Assembly: GCF_001039355.2 (NCBI RefSeq)
Contig: NW_019775395.1
Coordinates: 233,884 to 297,883, forward strand
Length of the DNA: 64,000 nt
Direction of reading: 5' to 3'
DNA from: Lingula anatina
Lineage: Eukaryota; Brachiopoda; Lingulata; Lingulida; Lingulidae
The translations under genes and the position numbers were made by a program. The notes below the pieces were generated by a model, which saw nothing but the letters and a program-made list of their open reading frames with translations, made no database searches and was not told where the DNA came from. Below, one piece after another: positions 1 through 11,295 of the stretch; position 1 is the first letter of the stretch, and every line of letters starts with the position of its first letter.

Positions 1-652
1 CGAAAATGTCCACATTAAGGGGTAAGTTAACATTGGCATCATTAAGGTTCATGTCCCAATCGATTTGTCATGATATCTGGTATCTTGGGTTCACTGTATG
101 AAACACCTCACACCATGTAGGTCGGAAGTTAATTCATTGAAAGGTTTGTTGTGTCCATTGGCCCCAATGAAATCAACACCGCTGAACCGAAACATGCGCT
201 GGCGATACACGTGTATCTCAATCGTGATATGATATAGATTCGCCGTAAACCTTTTAACAAGTAATGCCAATCCCTGCTGTTCACAAAGATCTGTTTTTGG
301 AATTTTTTTTCTTGCCTTAGTTCAACAACTGGTGCTTCAGACTATCATATTTAACGAACACAGTTAAAAGATTTATGTGGGTTTTTTGTGCAGCAAAAGC
401 TATGCTGCCAACTTCGGGCATTTGTAAGCTGAGATACAAGGTATGTATCTCTTTGGCGTCACCTTTCCCCAAGGCGAAAACATTAGCAGGACCGTGTGTC
501 CGGTAGCTCAGCGTACATCTTGCGGTGTGAGTTGGGCTTAATACTGTACATCACTGGTATATACTTAAACATTGACATACATGATACGTCATATGGCACC
601 AGTGCCACTTAGCTTTATTTTTACCAGCATTTTTCTTCTTTATGTGTTACAG
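1..652. other. 5' flank or 5' UTR intron of the GPCR gene
   Basis: No coding exon is visible here. The stretch ends in a good splice acceptor: a pyrimidine-rich run, then AG at 651-652, 18 bases before the receptor ATG. The simplest reading is that an intron in the 5' UTR ends here and the non-coding first exon lies upstream or outside the window. No clear core promoter was recognised. Confidence 0.4.
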
Positions 653-670
653 GTTCACTGAGCTGGCAAG

Positions 671-1990
671 ATGGACGTAGCATATAACTTCACTGGATGG
701 AATATGTCGCTTCCTGTCAATGTTTCAGAAGCGGGAATGGTGCCAATTGACAATAGAACAGACGACTTTTTTGGCAGTAACCAAACGTGGAGTATCAACA
801 ACGTTACCAATGGCTCTGACATTACACCTGACCCAAATGGAAGTGTAAGCAGATCTGAAATCGACATATATCAGGTACATTTACCTCTAAAAATCACGCT
901 AGAACAATGGGTACCGATTGTTTATTATATATTTGGATTATCAGGGAACTTTTTAGCCTTTATCGTATGGATACAGCGAAGAATGCAGCATTCGTCTGGA
1001 TGCTATCTCGCTGCATTGGCTCTCTCAGACTTGTGTTTTTTGTTACTCCATATGCTGTACGAAATCCACTATATATGGGGGCACAAGGTTTTTAATGCAA
1101 ACGGAGCATGCCAGATTTTCGCCATCGTCTTCATGTGGACCCAGCACATGTCGCCAATGTTCGTTCTGGCGTTCACCATCGAGCGGTATTTGGCGGTGTG
1201 TCACCCTTTTAAACGGGACAAGATATGCACGAAGTCCCTCGCCATCAAAGTGATCGTTTCAATCACGGTGGTCTGTCTATTGATCGATGGAATGCAGGGT
1301 TACTTTTGGACATACGTCTCGAAAGCGGACGACTGTGACGTCAGAGGCGAGACGCTGATTGGAGGTGTCGGTTCGGTATGGAGTGTGTGGTCCTGGGTCA
1401 CAGAGATCTTAATATTCGCAGTGGTGCCTCTCTTGGTGCTGATTTTCAATATTCTAGTGATACACGAGGCTCGGAAACTTTCAGAGAATGAGAAAATTCA
1501 ACTGCAGTCACGGAAAGGACGAAGGACTTCGACTACCACTTTCATGCTTCTTGCCGTGTCTTTTTTCCTAATTTTCACAACACTGCCAGTGACAATAGTC
1601 TATAATCTGTATGCCGTTTTTCAGCAAGGCGATCCAACCTTATCAGATGAAGAAATTCATTTAGACCAAAAATGGCAGGCACATCTGAAGTATACTGCTA
1701 TAAAAACCTTGGTCCAATACTTTGGAATGGCCCACTATGCATGTAACTTTTATATATATTGTATCACGGGGAAGATGTTCCGAAAGGAGTTGGTCTTGAT
1801 CTTCAAAAGGGTGTTCCGAATTCAAATTCCAGTAAGCAGACGCGGTACTTTTAATAGTAGTCTTCGAACCCATAGCACGGGGTTTTCTTTGCGAAGTGGC
1901 GCTCTTAGAGCCAGCGAAAGAAGTATTAGAAGTAATAAGTCTAACGGTAGTATCAAACCGAATGGCCCTGAAAACACAACTTTATTATAA
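671..1990 (+). CDS. Rhodopsin-family (class A) G protein-coupled receptor, orphan peptide-receptor type
   Basis: A 439-aa seven-transmembrane receptor in one coding exon, predicted at the plasma membrane and coupling a ligand, probably a neuropeptide, to G proteins. The extracellular N-terminus (1-78) carries eight N-glycosylation sequons (N6, N11, N17, N28, N37, N44, N47, N56). Class A marks: GN at 92-93 in TM1, LALSD at 116-120 in TM2, C147 and C222 for the TM3-ECL2 disulfide, ERY at 171-173 in place of DRY, TTLP at 303-306 in TM6 (no CWxP tryptophan) and NFYIY at 359-363 in place of NPxxY. The 60-residue tail is rich in Ser/Thr and Arg, suiting kinase/arrestin control. The start has A at -3 and G at +4, and an acceptor at 651-652 points to a 5' UTR intron. 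It resembles the expanded lophotrochozoan receptors often labelled FMRFamide, TRH or ghrelin receptor-like. The ligand cannot be assigned. Confidence 0.93.
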   Translation: MDVAYNFTGWNMSLPVNVSEAGMVPIDNRTDDFFGSNQTWSINNVTNGSDITPDPNGSVSRSEIDIYQVHLPLKITLEQWVPIVYYIFGLSGNFLAFIVWIQRRMQHSSGCYLAALALSDLCFLLLHMLYEIHYIWGHKVFNANGACQIFAIVFMWTQHMSPMFVLAFTIERYLAVCHPFKRDKICTKSLAIKVIVSITVVCLLIDGMQGYFWTYVSKADDCDVRGETLIGGVGSVWSVWSWVTEILIFAVVPLLVLIFNILVIHEARKLSENEKIQLQSRKGRRTSTTTFMLLAVSFFLIFTTLPVTIVYNLYAVFQQGDPTLSDEEIHLDQKWQAHLKYTAIKTLVQYFGMAHYACNFYIYCITGKMFRKELVLIFKRVFRIQIPVSRRGTFNSSLRTHSTGFSLRSGALRASERSIRSNKSNGSIKPNGPENTTLL

Positions 1991-3240
1991 ATAAATAAAT
2001 GATATTAAGAAAATTGATTTCTGCACAGTATCCTGAAGGAAATGACACACTTTTTGAGAACTCGCCAAAAGTTTAAGCAGAGTTCTGTTGCTTCTGGTAC
2101 ATCTTTCGCGTCAGAGAATGTCGCTTTGTCCAACTGTTTGGTTGTTTATTGTTATATTTATATGCTTTAAAAAACTAGCCTGATTATGTACATGTTAATT
2201 ATTGTAAATACCTATTTCCATATTTAAATCGGCTTTTGGTTGGTTTTATAAAGGCAATTTTGGTCTTTTCCCACTTTTGAAAAGAAAAGGACACAATTTC
2301 AAAAATCATTTCACAAAAAATATTTGTGCAATAGGTGGCAACTCCTATACTTTCATAACTGCTGAATGCCCACTTCTTTTCGGTTCCTTTCTTTTTCTTA
2401 TAAATAATCATAATCAAAGTGCATATTAATAATATCGTATGTTTAAGTGGAAAAATTATGACCAAGTCAAATAAATGACGGCTGTTTTTCATGAGCAAAA
2501 AAGGCATATGCGATTTTGATGCGGATATGTTATTTTTTTCATTGTGAGTTTAAAATCTTTTAAAGGTACTTTGTAGATACAATATATTTATTATTTGCTC
2601 AGATAATATCCAACTGTGCGTCTTAAAATTGCAAATATCTATTCATTAACCGGCATGTGTAACACCATGTATTCATATATCACTATATTTATATGTGGAT
2701 ATATATATTTAAAGCGAACATAACACTTGCAATATAATATATACACCTTATATTTAAATTATAAATACGAGCCATGATATTGGAACGCTGACATTTTTCA
2801 CATTGGCCATTTTCAAATGACCGACGTCTTGGACATGGGTCCTATTCGAATCCAGGGTATTCATGTGTCTTAATGGGGTGGTATGAAAAAGCACGTTCTC
2901 TCAACCGTCCTTCCTTCGTGTGCCTTCTATAGTAGATACTCTCAGGCAACTAACCTAAGTGAAAGAAAATGTGATCGCAGCTGGTATGCACGCTTTTTAT
3001 ATTAGATATATGCTTTTGGTGTTACACATTTCTACCTGGTGATTGCTAACTTTTAACCTTGGCTTTGAACTATCTTAGCAAGAAAGTGCGTCCACTGTTA
3101 AAATCCCTATTGATTTTTCTCTCTATTTTGGTGTGAATCGTTTTTGTAAGATGCAAGATACTCTGTCTATTAGCGAACATTTCTTGATAATTTTCGCTCA
3201 GAGTGATGCTGTTGCGATTCTTAGTGGGAACTATTTGCAA
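1991..3240. other. GPCR 3' flank, no gene seen
   Basis: AATAAA hexamers overlap the stop codon (1989-1998), probably too close to serve, and another lies at 2468-2473, a more plausible poly(A) signal. The rest is AT-rich with short ORFs that resemble nothing I know. Confidence 0.4.
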
Positions 3241-3309
3241 AAAAAAAAAATAATAATAATAATAATAAATAAATAAATAAAAATAAAAAATAAATAAATA
3301 AAAAAAACG
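3241..3309. repeat. A-rich (AAT/AAAT)n simple repeat
   Basis: Low-complexity A, AAT and AAAT units directly before the first copy of the 497-bp duplication. Such tracts cause assembly slippage. Confidence 0.85.
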
Positions 3310-4317
3310 AGAAGAATTTGGTGGATGCGCTTGAAGATAAGGTAGTTCATAGTGCCAATGCTTTTACTATATGCGATAACACATGGCTGCCTCCTTATCC
3401 TCCCATTCAGTTCTCCTTTTCCATTGTTTGATTACAGGGTGCATGGGAAACACAGAGCCAATACGAGCATGAAAAAGTGAAACTGAAAACTCTTATCCCA
3501 CAACAATCCAAGGGGAATGACATAACCCCAAATGGACAGTGTCCGAACTAGCCAACGCTTCAACGCAGTCTCACAACATAGTAGACAGTAGATGCTGATT
3601 GGTCCAAAGGTATAACAACTGGCCCTGGTAGAGTAGTATTAGCATTCTGGCTTTTAAAAAGAGTTTATACCATTGCCTTACGACGTGTGAAAGAGTCGCT
3701 AGCAAGAACAATGAAACGTCTGTGAAAGTATGTCCTGAAACTCTTCTTGTACAGCATGTCTTTCTGAACTGTGCCTATCACAAAAAAAAAAAAAAAANGA
3801 TAAATAGAAATAAAAAAAATAAAAAAACGAGAAGAATTTGGTGGATGCGCTTGAAGATAAGGTAGTTCATAGTGCCAATGCTTTTACTATATGCGATAAC
3901 ACATGGCTGCCTCCTTATCCTCCCATTCAGTTCTCCTTTTCCATTGTTTGATTACAGGGTGCATGGGAAACACAGAGCCAATACGAGCATGAAAAAGTGA
4001 AACTGAAAACTCTTATCCCACAACAATCCAAGGGGAATGACATAACCCCAAATGGACAGTGTCCGAACTAGCCAACGCTTCAACGCAGTCTCACAACATA
4101 GTAGACAGTAGATGCTGATTGGTCCAAAGGTATAACAACTGGCCCTGGTAGAGTAGTATTAGCATTCTGGCTTTTAAAAAGAGTTTATACCATTGCCTTA
4201 CGACGTGTGAAAGAGTCGCTAGCAAGAACAATGAAACGTCTGTGAAAGTATGTCCTGAAACTCTTCTTGTACAGCATGTCTTTCTGAACTGTGCCTATCA
4301 CAAAAAAAAAAAAAAAA
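3301..4317. repeat. Perfect tandem duplication, 2 x 497 bp, around an N
   Basis: Bases 3301-3797 and 3821-4317 appear identical over the whole unit, offset 520 bp. The 24-bp spacer is A-rich and contains an N at 3798. Both copies end in a run of about 15 A. Absence of any divergence plus the N suggests an assembly join rather than a real duplication. Near the poly(A) end one frame reads CPETLLVQHVFLNCAYH, which looks like the C/H-rich 3' end of a non-LTR retrotransposon ORF2, but no reverse transcriptase is recognisable upstream. Confidence 0.85.
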
Positions 4318-6937
4318 GCTCAAGCAAAACTTCTTTAACTGAGGGAGCACCAGCGTTCCAATCTCAATTGTACATAGTTTGTACATTAATGACATGTAAT
4401 CACCTGTTTTGTATTTCTGACAAGACGGCAGGCTTTGCTATTTATTGTTAGCACCTTTGCAAAATCGGCAGTTAATTTAAATTACACGTACGGTGTAAAA
4501 ATACTAGATGTAAAACGTTGCGAATATATAGTCTCAAGGCCTTAAAATAATTCAGTTTCTTCGTTGATGGAAATGTCAATGTAGAGATATGGTGACTGAT
4601 ATAAATACCGTTCTATTTTTCAATAAATTATAATATCACTGAAAGCTGGTGTTCTGTTGATTTCTGTGCATGATTGGCCTTGTGACCTTTGCTTTAATGT
4701 AAATTGTCATTATCGGGTGTCAAACTTATCAATCAAAAGGAGGGACAGCAGATTACACTTTAACCTCTCTAAACGTCTTTGATGCGATTCTAATACGAAT
4801 AAATTGTAGCCTCACTAGCGGTTCTAGGATTTTGCTACGGTTGACACAGCATTAAAAAGTAGGGGAAAGGGCGAAATATATAAAATGTATAGACATGTAT
4901 AGACGAGGAGAATGTTACCATAATACGTTCGGTACAGGGATGGAAAACCGCTTGATGTTGTCTCGTTTTGCTTCTCATACTGTTTTTAAGGAAGAAAAAG
5001 AGGGAAAGGGGGATACATCAGATACTCTTTGAGGGGGGCAGGGGGTGGTCACGTGCTCACTGTGCCCTCCCATTTCCTCTCCACCCCCGCCCCCAATTCC
5101 GTCATTGTACCTTCTAGTAAAGCCAATCGGTTCTACCTTTGCTGATATAGCCCCAGTCTATGTGTTATACCTTTCAGTCACGGCACACTTTTCTTTATGT
5201 ATAATTGACTTATTTATTATTCATGTGAAAATTCGGGCCAAGTGTTATTCAAATATTTAACTCTCTCTCTGTCTCTCTTCTTCTTTTATGCAAGGAGGTA
5301 CATGAGACCTCTTTCACAAAATTCCTAAACTTCGTAAACTTTTAGGGCAAAATTTTAGTCATCATTAGTACTCACCTGATAAAGCGATGCATTGTTCCTG
5401 ATTTATAATAAAAACTATATACCCAGTACCCACTGTTTTAGATTATTAATTATTCTATTTTATTATGTGCTGAAGAAAATATACTTCTGTGACCAACTTC
5501 CTGTCTGATGTTTTTTAAATGAAACCAGGTTCATGAGCTATACGCACAAATCGCGCACGCACACATACATGACCTTGATGTGCATATATACTAGGCCTTC
5601 TTCTAAAGAGAAATTATTTATGAAATTCACCTTTGGTTTAAAACGGCTGGATGAACAGCGTACCTTTACATATGTTACAAGCCAGCATATTTGTAATAAA
5701 TGTTGTAGTACATGTATGTGCAGCCTTGCTTTCCGACTAATTAAACTGTTATTTGTGTAATAAATGCAAAGCATAACAACCAAGTTGAAATTTTAATCAG
5801 ATAATCGACCAGGTACAACATGTCATTTTACCTTTCTTTTAAGGTCAAATAAATGGGATGAATTTTTCACGATGTGCAGTGTGTTATATTTGTAGGAACA
5901 TAACGATTCATAAATCTCTTATCAGAAACCTTGGTTACGCTTCATTAACCTTGCACGGGGCCACTAGGCGATGCACGTTGTGAATTTTAAACCACTGCTA
6001 ATCTCTTAGACGAGATGATTAATTAAGCATTTATGATTGAGAGTAAGTCCATTTGCTAAGGTAACGGACACGTATTTGGAAAACAAATGTTTTTGTTAGT
6101 TTTATGCGCGGATGCACATCCTTCATGCGGGCTACTCGTCCCTGAGCATGAAAATGACAAGCTTGCGTTTATTCGCGAGTCATCGATTCTCATTTACATG
6201 CTCTTATTAAAAGGCGAAACGAAAGTTTACTTCGTTTTTATATACATCAGGCTGTTCAACTTTATTAGTCATCACGATCATCATGTAAAAGCCGCAGCGG
6301 GTCTTGATTATGGTTTATTATAATGTTATGTTTCCTTCAGAGGGAAACCGCTAACAATGTGTATCCACACCGAGTTGGAGACTGTATCTTTGACATATAG
6401 TTGTTGCCTTTTTTGTCAACTACTTATTATAAATCTATGTGAGTAGATAACTTCAATTAAAAAAAAAAAGAAGATAACATGAGCAGAAAATGTGTTTCTT
6501 TTATTACACTGATAATTTAATTGCACATTTTAAAACACCTAAATGCATGTTCTGTCGCACTTCTAGGCACTGCCATAAAGGGAATTGATTTTAATTAACC
6601 ATATATAAAACTGCGACCATTGTCTAAAGGGAATGAATATACACCATACATCTTTGCATACTTGTGTGTATAATGATAATGTATATGTAGTGCATGTACA
6701 ACATCGGCGTGCTTGCACATTGTCAAACCCCCTCAACTCCGTCATTTCAATGTCCTTGTATATGGTAAATGTTGACTGAATTATTCTGTCAAAACGGATA
6801 ATCTTATTGTTTTAAATAAGAAAGTCGTTTAAATCTTAGCTTTAGGTGAGATATATGCAGTAGGTAGGCTATTACACATGATCCAAAAGGCAACGGTGGA
6901 TTAGGCCACAAAATAGGCTGTTTCAATGTTCATAATG
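4318..6937. other. Intergenic, no gene seen
   Basis: AT-rich sequence with scattered ORFs under 85 codons, none with recognisable domains or convincing splice sites. Confidence 0.5.
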
Positions 6938-7117
6938 CAGGCCCGTAGCTAGCAATTTCAAAAGGGGGGTTCTTTTTCTGAAAAAGTGGACCTTTTCCCA
7001 TTAAAACTTCATGAACCTAGATCAAATTTTGCCCAGAGTGGACCTTTTCCCAGCAAAAGGGGTGGTTCTTTCGAACCACCCGAACCCCCCCCCCCCCCCC
7101 CCTTGGCTACGGGCCTG
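6938..7117. mobile_element. 180-bp MITE with 12-bp inverted repeats and ATAATG target duplication
   Basis: The ends CAGGCCCGTAGC and GCTACGGGCCTG are perfect inverted repeats. ATAATG lies directly outside both ends (6932-6937 and 7118-7123), as expected of a 6-bp target-site duplication. The interior has two copies of GTGGACCTTTTCCCA and a poly(C) run. It is non-autonomous, with no ORF. A related, more diverged copy sits at 27201-27327 in a ferlin intron. Superfamily not assigned. Confidence 0.75.
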
Positions 7118-7279
7118 ATAATGTATTTTTCATGATTTATTCTCATAATAAGTAGAATATAGCGACATTACGTCGTTTTTCCATAAAATATGATCGATTT
7201 TATATTAGGTGATTTGTGGCAGACGGAAATGAGATTATGTTCTATTTTGTAATTTTCTTAAGTTACATGTAAGTATAAT

Positions 7280-7318
7280 CTCTCTCTGCCTCTCCCTCTT
7301 TCTCTCTCTCTCTCTCTT
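7280..7318. repeat. (TC)n microsatellite
   Basis: Interrupted TC dinucleotide run. Confidence 0.8.
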
Positions 7319-7807
7319 ACGCCTATATCCCTTTATTCCCAAATGACAAATCAAACTAAAACCTCTCTCGATTGAAATTAGAACAAGTCATGATTAGAAC
7401 CGGAATGGCGTTTTTCAACGTATAATTGATAATCTAACTAACAAGGGAAATAGGGATCAATCGTTTTCTGGAGCAACTGTCGCCTCTCGCGTTGATTATA
7501 AAAGTGATTGTCACAATTTACAAGAACCGTTGGTTACCCAGGAGAAGGACCACTTTTAACTGGTGAAAAAAAAACTAATTAAATCTCCTCTTATATTTAT
7601 TCATCTGAAGTTATGGAAGCCTACTTCTAAAGACACTTTCGATGTACGGTACGATCTCTTGAGATTTCCTTTTGGTCTGCACTTCACGGTGTTATTCGGC
7701 AAGGGAGCTTTATAAACGCCTTTAATTATCTTTAGCCACTGAGGTTGCACTTCTTCTCCTTTGGGCATAGTGAAGTGCTCCTTCCACTCTCTTGACTTTC
7801 CCTTACC

Positions 7808-7809
<2 letters not shown>

Positions 7810-7838
<29 letters not shown>
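7810..7838. repeat. Poly(T) run
   Basis: About 29 consecutive T. It could be the reverse poly(A) tail of a retroposed sequence, but no body was recognised. Confidence 0.8.
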
Positions 7839-7840
<2 letters not shown>

Positions 7841-8595
7841 GCCAAGTTGAACATGGTTTTTGTTTTACCGCAAATGGACAATCTTCGCTCGCGTCTGGAA
7901 TATATTGGACCGTAAGCCGTCTTTCCCCAACGCCCTCTTCAGGTTTCTCGTGAGCGCACTAATTATGGGTGGAATTTTGTTTGAAAGTCCACTCCTACTT
8001 TGTATCACTCACCAGATAGTGTTTGGGTCCCATGCGTGGTGGCTCCAGGACACTTAAGATTGCATCTGACGGTTGTAGTTCAATTACTACAGAAACTTGA
8101 CTAGGCTATCATTAAAGGCCGCACGAGAAGACCTATTTCATTATCTAACATAATAAGTCAGATCAACTTCATACAACTGTAGACGATACGACTCCACTTC
8201 TTGTATTAAAATCATTTTAGATATACAAGGGAGAAGCATGAAGCAAGAAACTTCAGATAGCTGTATATTTCCATTGTGCGGCTACAATGTTATGTATTAT
8301 TTGTCACATTTCTGGGAATATTTTTGTGCTTGATCAAGTCGATTGGCTTTTCATGAAAAGGGGATATAAATGTAAGAGGACCCTCCCATTTGAAAATGAT
8401 TGTCATTGTTAAGAGTAACGCTGCCATGTTTCTTTATCATGGCGAATTCAGAGCCGTTTACACAGCTTCATTGCGCTTATCATTGCGTTAATACTTTCAT
8501 TGCGACAGTTGTGAATTAACTTGAAATTATTGAAAAATAACTTCCTACTCCACTCAGCTAAACCCCGCACAGCTTTTGTTTCCGTTGTTATATAT

Positions 8596-8629
<34 letters not shown>

Positions 8630-8640
8630 AATAGATAAAC

Positions 8641-9282
8641 CCCAAACAACACGATTATGCTTATTTAACATCCAATTGCTACTTTCTCAAAAGATACAGA
8701 AGCTTAAATTAAAGTTGAAATAAACTCAAATTCAGTTTTAAAAAAATCATATAATGATCCAGAAATAAAGGAAATATCACCGCCAACAGGACGTCATCGT
8801 CCTTTTCATATCTTTTCGGGCAATAGGAATACTTGTGTATTTCTCTCTCTGAATTTATTCAGCTCGACCTACTGAGTTGACTGGGTGCCACTGCAATGGA
8901 CTGCAATGCATCCCGGGGCGCTGAAGTCGGTTTCTAGTTTCCCGTTTCATTTTTCAAAAACAAACCTGGCAACTAGAAATTAGTTTTGTTTTTTAAATGA
9001 AATATGAAATATATCAGTACAGTCCAAACATTTTTTTTCTCTTCAGTTTGGTTTAAATACTAGTACGTCGATTGTGATGGTTCATCTATTCATTTTCCAT
9101 CTATTCAATTCTATTCTATATCGTTACATTATTACATTATGGTAGACTGGTGTAGTATGTAAAGGTCAATTAACATGGTTTTTAGATCCATGACTATTAC
9201 TTTATTTGTATAAATATCAGTTAAAATTGCATTATTATGGCCATTTCTGTGGTGATGACGATTAAGCACGCACAAGCGTGTG

Positions 9283-9331
<49 letters not shown>

Positions 9332-9490
9332 ACAATCCGTTAAGCTACCGATTGCAGCAGAGAAGATAATTTCTGTTCTCCCTCCAGATGGCGGTATAGA
9401 ACGGTTTGGTATGCCAAACCTGGCAAAAACTGCTCAGATTGCAGCATGCAGTATACCATATAAGGATGACCAGTGACCTACATAACGACA
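8641..9490 (+). repeat. Dispersed repeat, copy A (three collinear blocks)
   Basis: Blocks at about 8641-8745, 8765-8985 and 9268-9490 recur in the same order and strand at 11296-11400, 11969-12150 and 12425-12670, with different spacing and moderate divergence. Shared landmarks include TTATTTAACATCCAATTGCT, ATATCACCGCCAACAGGAC and GCAAAAACTGCTCAGATTGC. Either an old local duplication or two copies of one repeat family with internal indels. No protein is encoded. Confidence 0.7.
9285..9327. repeat. (CA)n microsatellite
   Basis: About 21 AC units inside copy A of the dispersed repeat. Copy B has a CA/CACG tract at the matching place, so the microsatellite predates the copying. Confidence 0.95.
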
Positions 9491-9868
9491 GTTACCAGTA
9501 GTTAGGAGTTTCACCTGTAAGTAAGGCCTGATTGCCATATAACTTGATCAAAGAGAAGCAGATGAAATGGAATATTCCATTTAAACTATTAGCAAAGTCA
9601 ATGCTGCTTTGAATCTATATGTATACCACTGCAAAGGACACTAACGCAAACTGGCCTCTATCTGTAAATTTGTCTCTAACCTGTAAATTAATTACATGCG
9701 CTTTACGTATTAAATTCTGCTTTTAAAAATGCAAATTATGCTCAATTGCATATGAATCTGCCTGAATTGGGACTGGTGACCTTGTTACATTATATGATAA
9801 ATTTCCCATATTAAAATGTTTTTTTTTAAATCTACTTACAAGTGAAACTCCAAACTACTGGTAACCGT
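9487..9868. mobile_element. MITE-like inverted-repeat element, about 380 bp
   Basis: The left arm (9487-9524, containing GTTACCAGTAGTTAGGAGTT) pairs with the right arm (9832-9868) as an imperfect inverted repeat of about 36 bp with few mismatches. The interior is AT-rich and non-coding. No clear target duplication was found, so the family is not assigned. Confidence 0.6.
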
Positions 9869-10103
9869 CTTATTACCTGTAAATTAATTAATATAAGAAG
9901 TTGTCCTCCTTTTTATAATTAATGCATTATGCCATTTTGGAATTAGTAGACTTAGAATATGCCTGGATTGGTACTGGGCCTGTGCCATATATTCTTAGGA
10001 TGTTCACTATAAGCTTTAAAGTGTCAGTTATTTAAGCATTTTATTTATTTTTATTACAGATTTTAACCTAACGTACAATTAAGCCTGTGTAAACAAGCAA
10101 GCC

Positions 10104-10361
10104 AGGGATAACAACTCTTCGTTTTGGCCAAAAATGATTTTTCCTGGAGTAAACATCAATTTTCCCATACTTACCAATGGTTAAAATCTCTTAAGAGATT
10201 ATTACAGAGGCCACATGGTCGGATGACAAGCTCAGATATCAGAATAATAGCTATAACTGCCGTTTTTGTGGTAAAACAGATTAAATTATGTTTCTATGAA
10301 TTGTTTACAATGTTTTTATTGAGAAATATAGAACACATACGAAGAGTTATTATCCCTTTAA
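10104..10361 (+). mobile_element. TTAA-type MITE, copy 1 (internally deleted)
   Basis: Right end CGAAGAGTTATTATCCCTTTAA is intact. The left end is slightly eroded (AGGGATAACAACTCTTCG). The middle lacks about 90 bp present in the other copies but keeps most of the central palindrome. Same family as 33810-34144, 44823-45242 and 49683-50027. Confidence 0.8.
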
Positions 10362-10933
10362 TAAAGCTTATGAGTACAGATGTCCTCCTTTATATCACTT
10401 GAAGCATAACTTGTCACATGGAGAATCTGTTTTTCCATACGTGACCTTGAGGACGGACGGACGGACGAAAATCTCTGAAGCATCTGAAGCAAAAAATCTG
10501 AAAATGTATATCTAGCAAATAAAACAATCTTGTCGTATTAACAATATAAAATCTAATGATAAGAAGACAAAATATATTGTTTTGTTTTTGACTGATTGAT
10601 TAATTAATTTTTTCCCTGACATCTATCTAACAAGATACGTTTTTATACCTATTTGCAACTACATGCTGTGCATTGTACACGAATTAGTAGGGTCTAACCA
10701 CTGCGCCACCGGCTCTGTCCGAAAACAACCGTATTCGTTGACATACTCACCTGTACACTCCATTTTAACATGCACGTTTAAGGCAGTTATAGTCCTGAAC
10801 GTTAATGAACTTCTTTGTCGTCCAGATCTGTCCGAAGGCGACTTGATTCGTTAGCATACTTACCTGTACGCTTTATCTTTTAGATTGAACATTATAAGGC
10901 AGCCATAGGAAAAATATGGGCGAGTGGTAAAGC

Positions 10934-11152
10934 CCCCCTTTACACTGGACGGCGTCCTTTCTGCGTCCTTTCTGCGACCATGAAATTTGGAATCGCTGTG
11001 GTCTTAATAAGGAGGCACGGGCATTAATTTTGTATCAGAATGAATGCTCAATGATCGGCCAGTTGTCGGCACGTAAAGTATTATAATTTTTTAACTCTCA
11101 AATGGGGCCGTACTGCTGGACGCAGAAAGGACGCCGTCCAGTGTAAAGGGGG
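10934..11152. mobile_element. 219-bp MITE with perfect 35-bp terminal inverted repeats
   Basis: 10934-10968 and 11118-11152 are exact reverse complements over 35 bp (core TACACTGGACGGCGTCC). The interior is about 150 bp, non-coding, with no transposase. No clear target duplication. Perfect ends imply fairly recent movement. Confidence 0.8.
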
Positions 11153-11295
11153 TATAAGGTGTGCAGATATCAAGTCAATGGACCCTGGTTTACAAGTCTC
11201 CCATGCACCTTTTTTTCTTTTTCTCTCCTGTTTTGTTATGATTATCTTTTTTTATCCGAGCCCCCCCACCCTGCCTATTTTACGGCAAAAAGATA

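Noticed and set aside
2810-2900. B-box-like TTCGAATCC near 2846 as a SINE
   Set aside because: No A box and no second copy seen in the window.
4242-4317. Peptide CPETLLVQHVFLNCAYH before a poly(A) run
   Set aside because: Looks like the end of a non-LTR retrotransposon ORF, but too short and without reverse transcriptase or RNase H upstream, so not called as an element.
9132-9476. ORFs across the CA microsatellite on both strands
   Set aside because: Low-complexity translation products (runs of Cys-Val or Thr-His).
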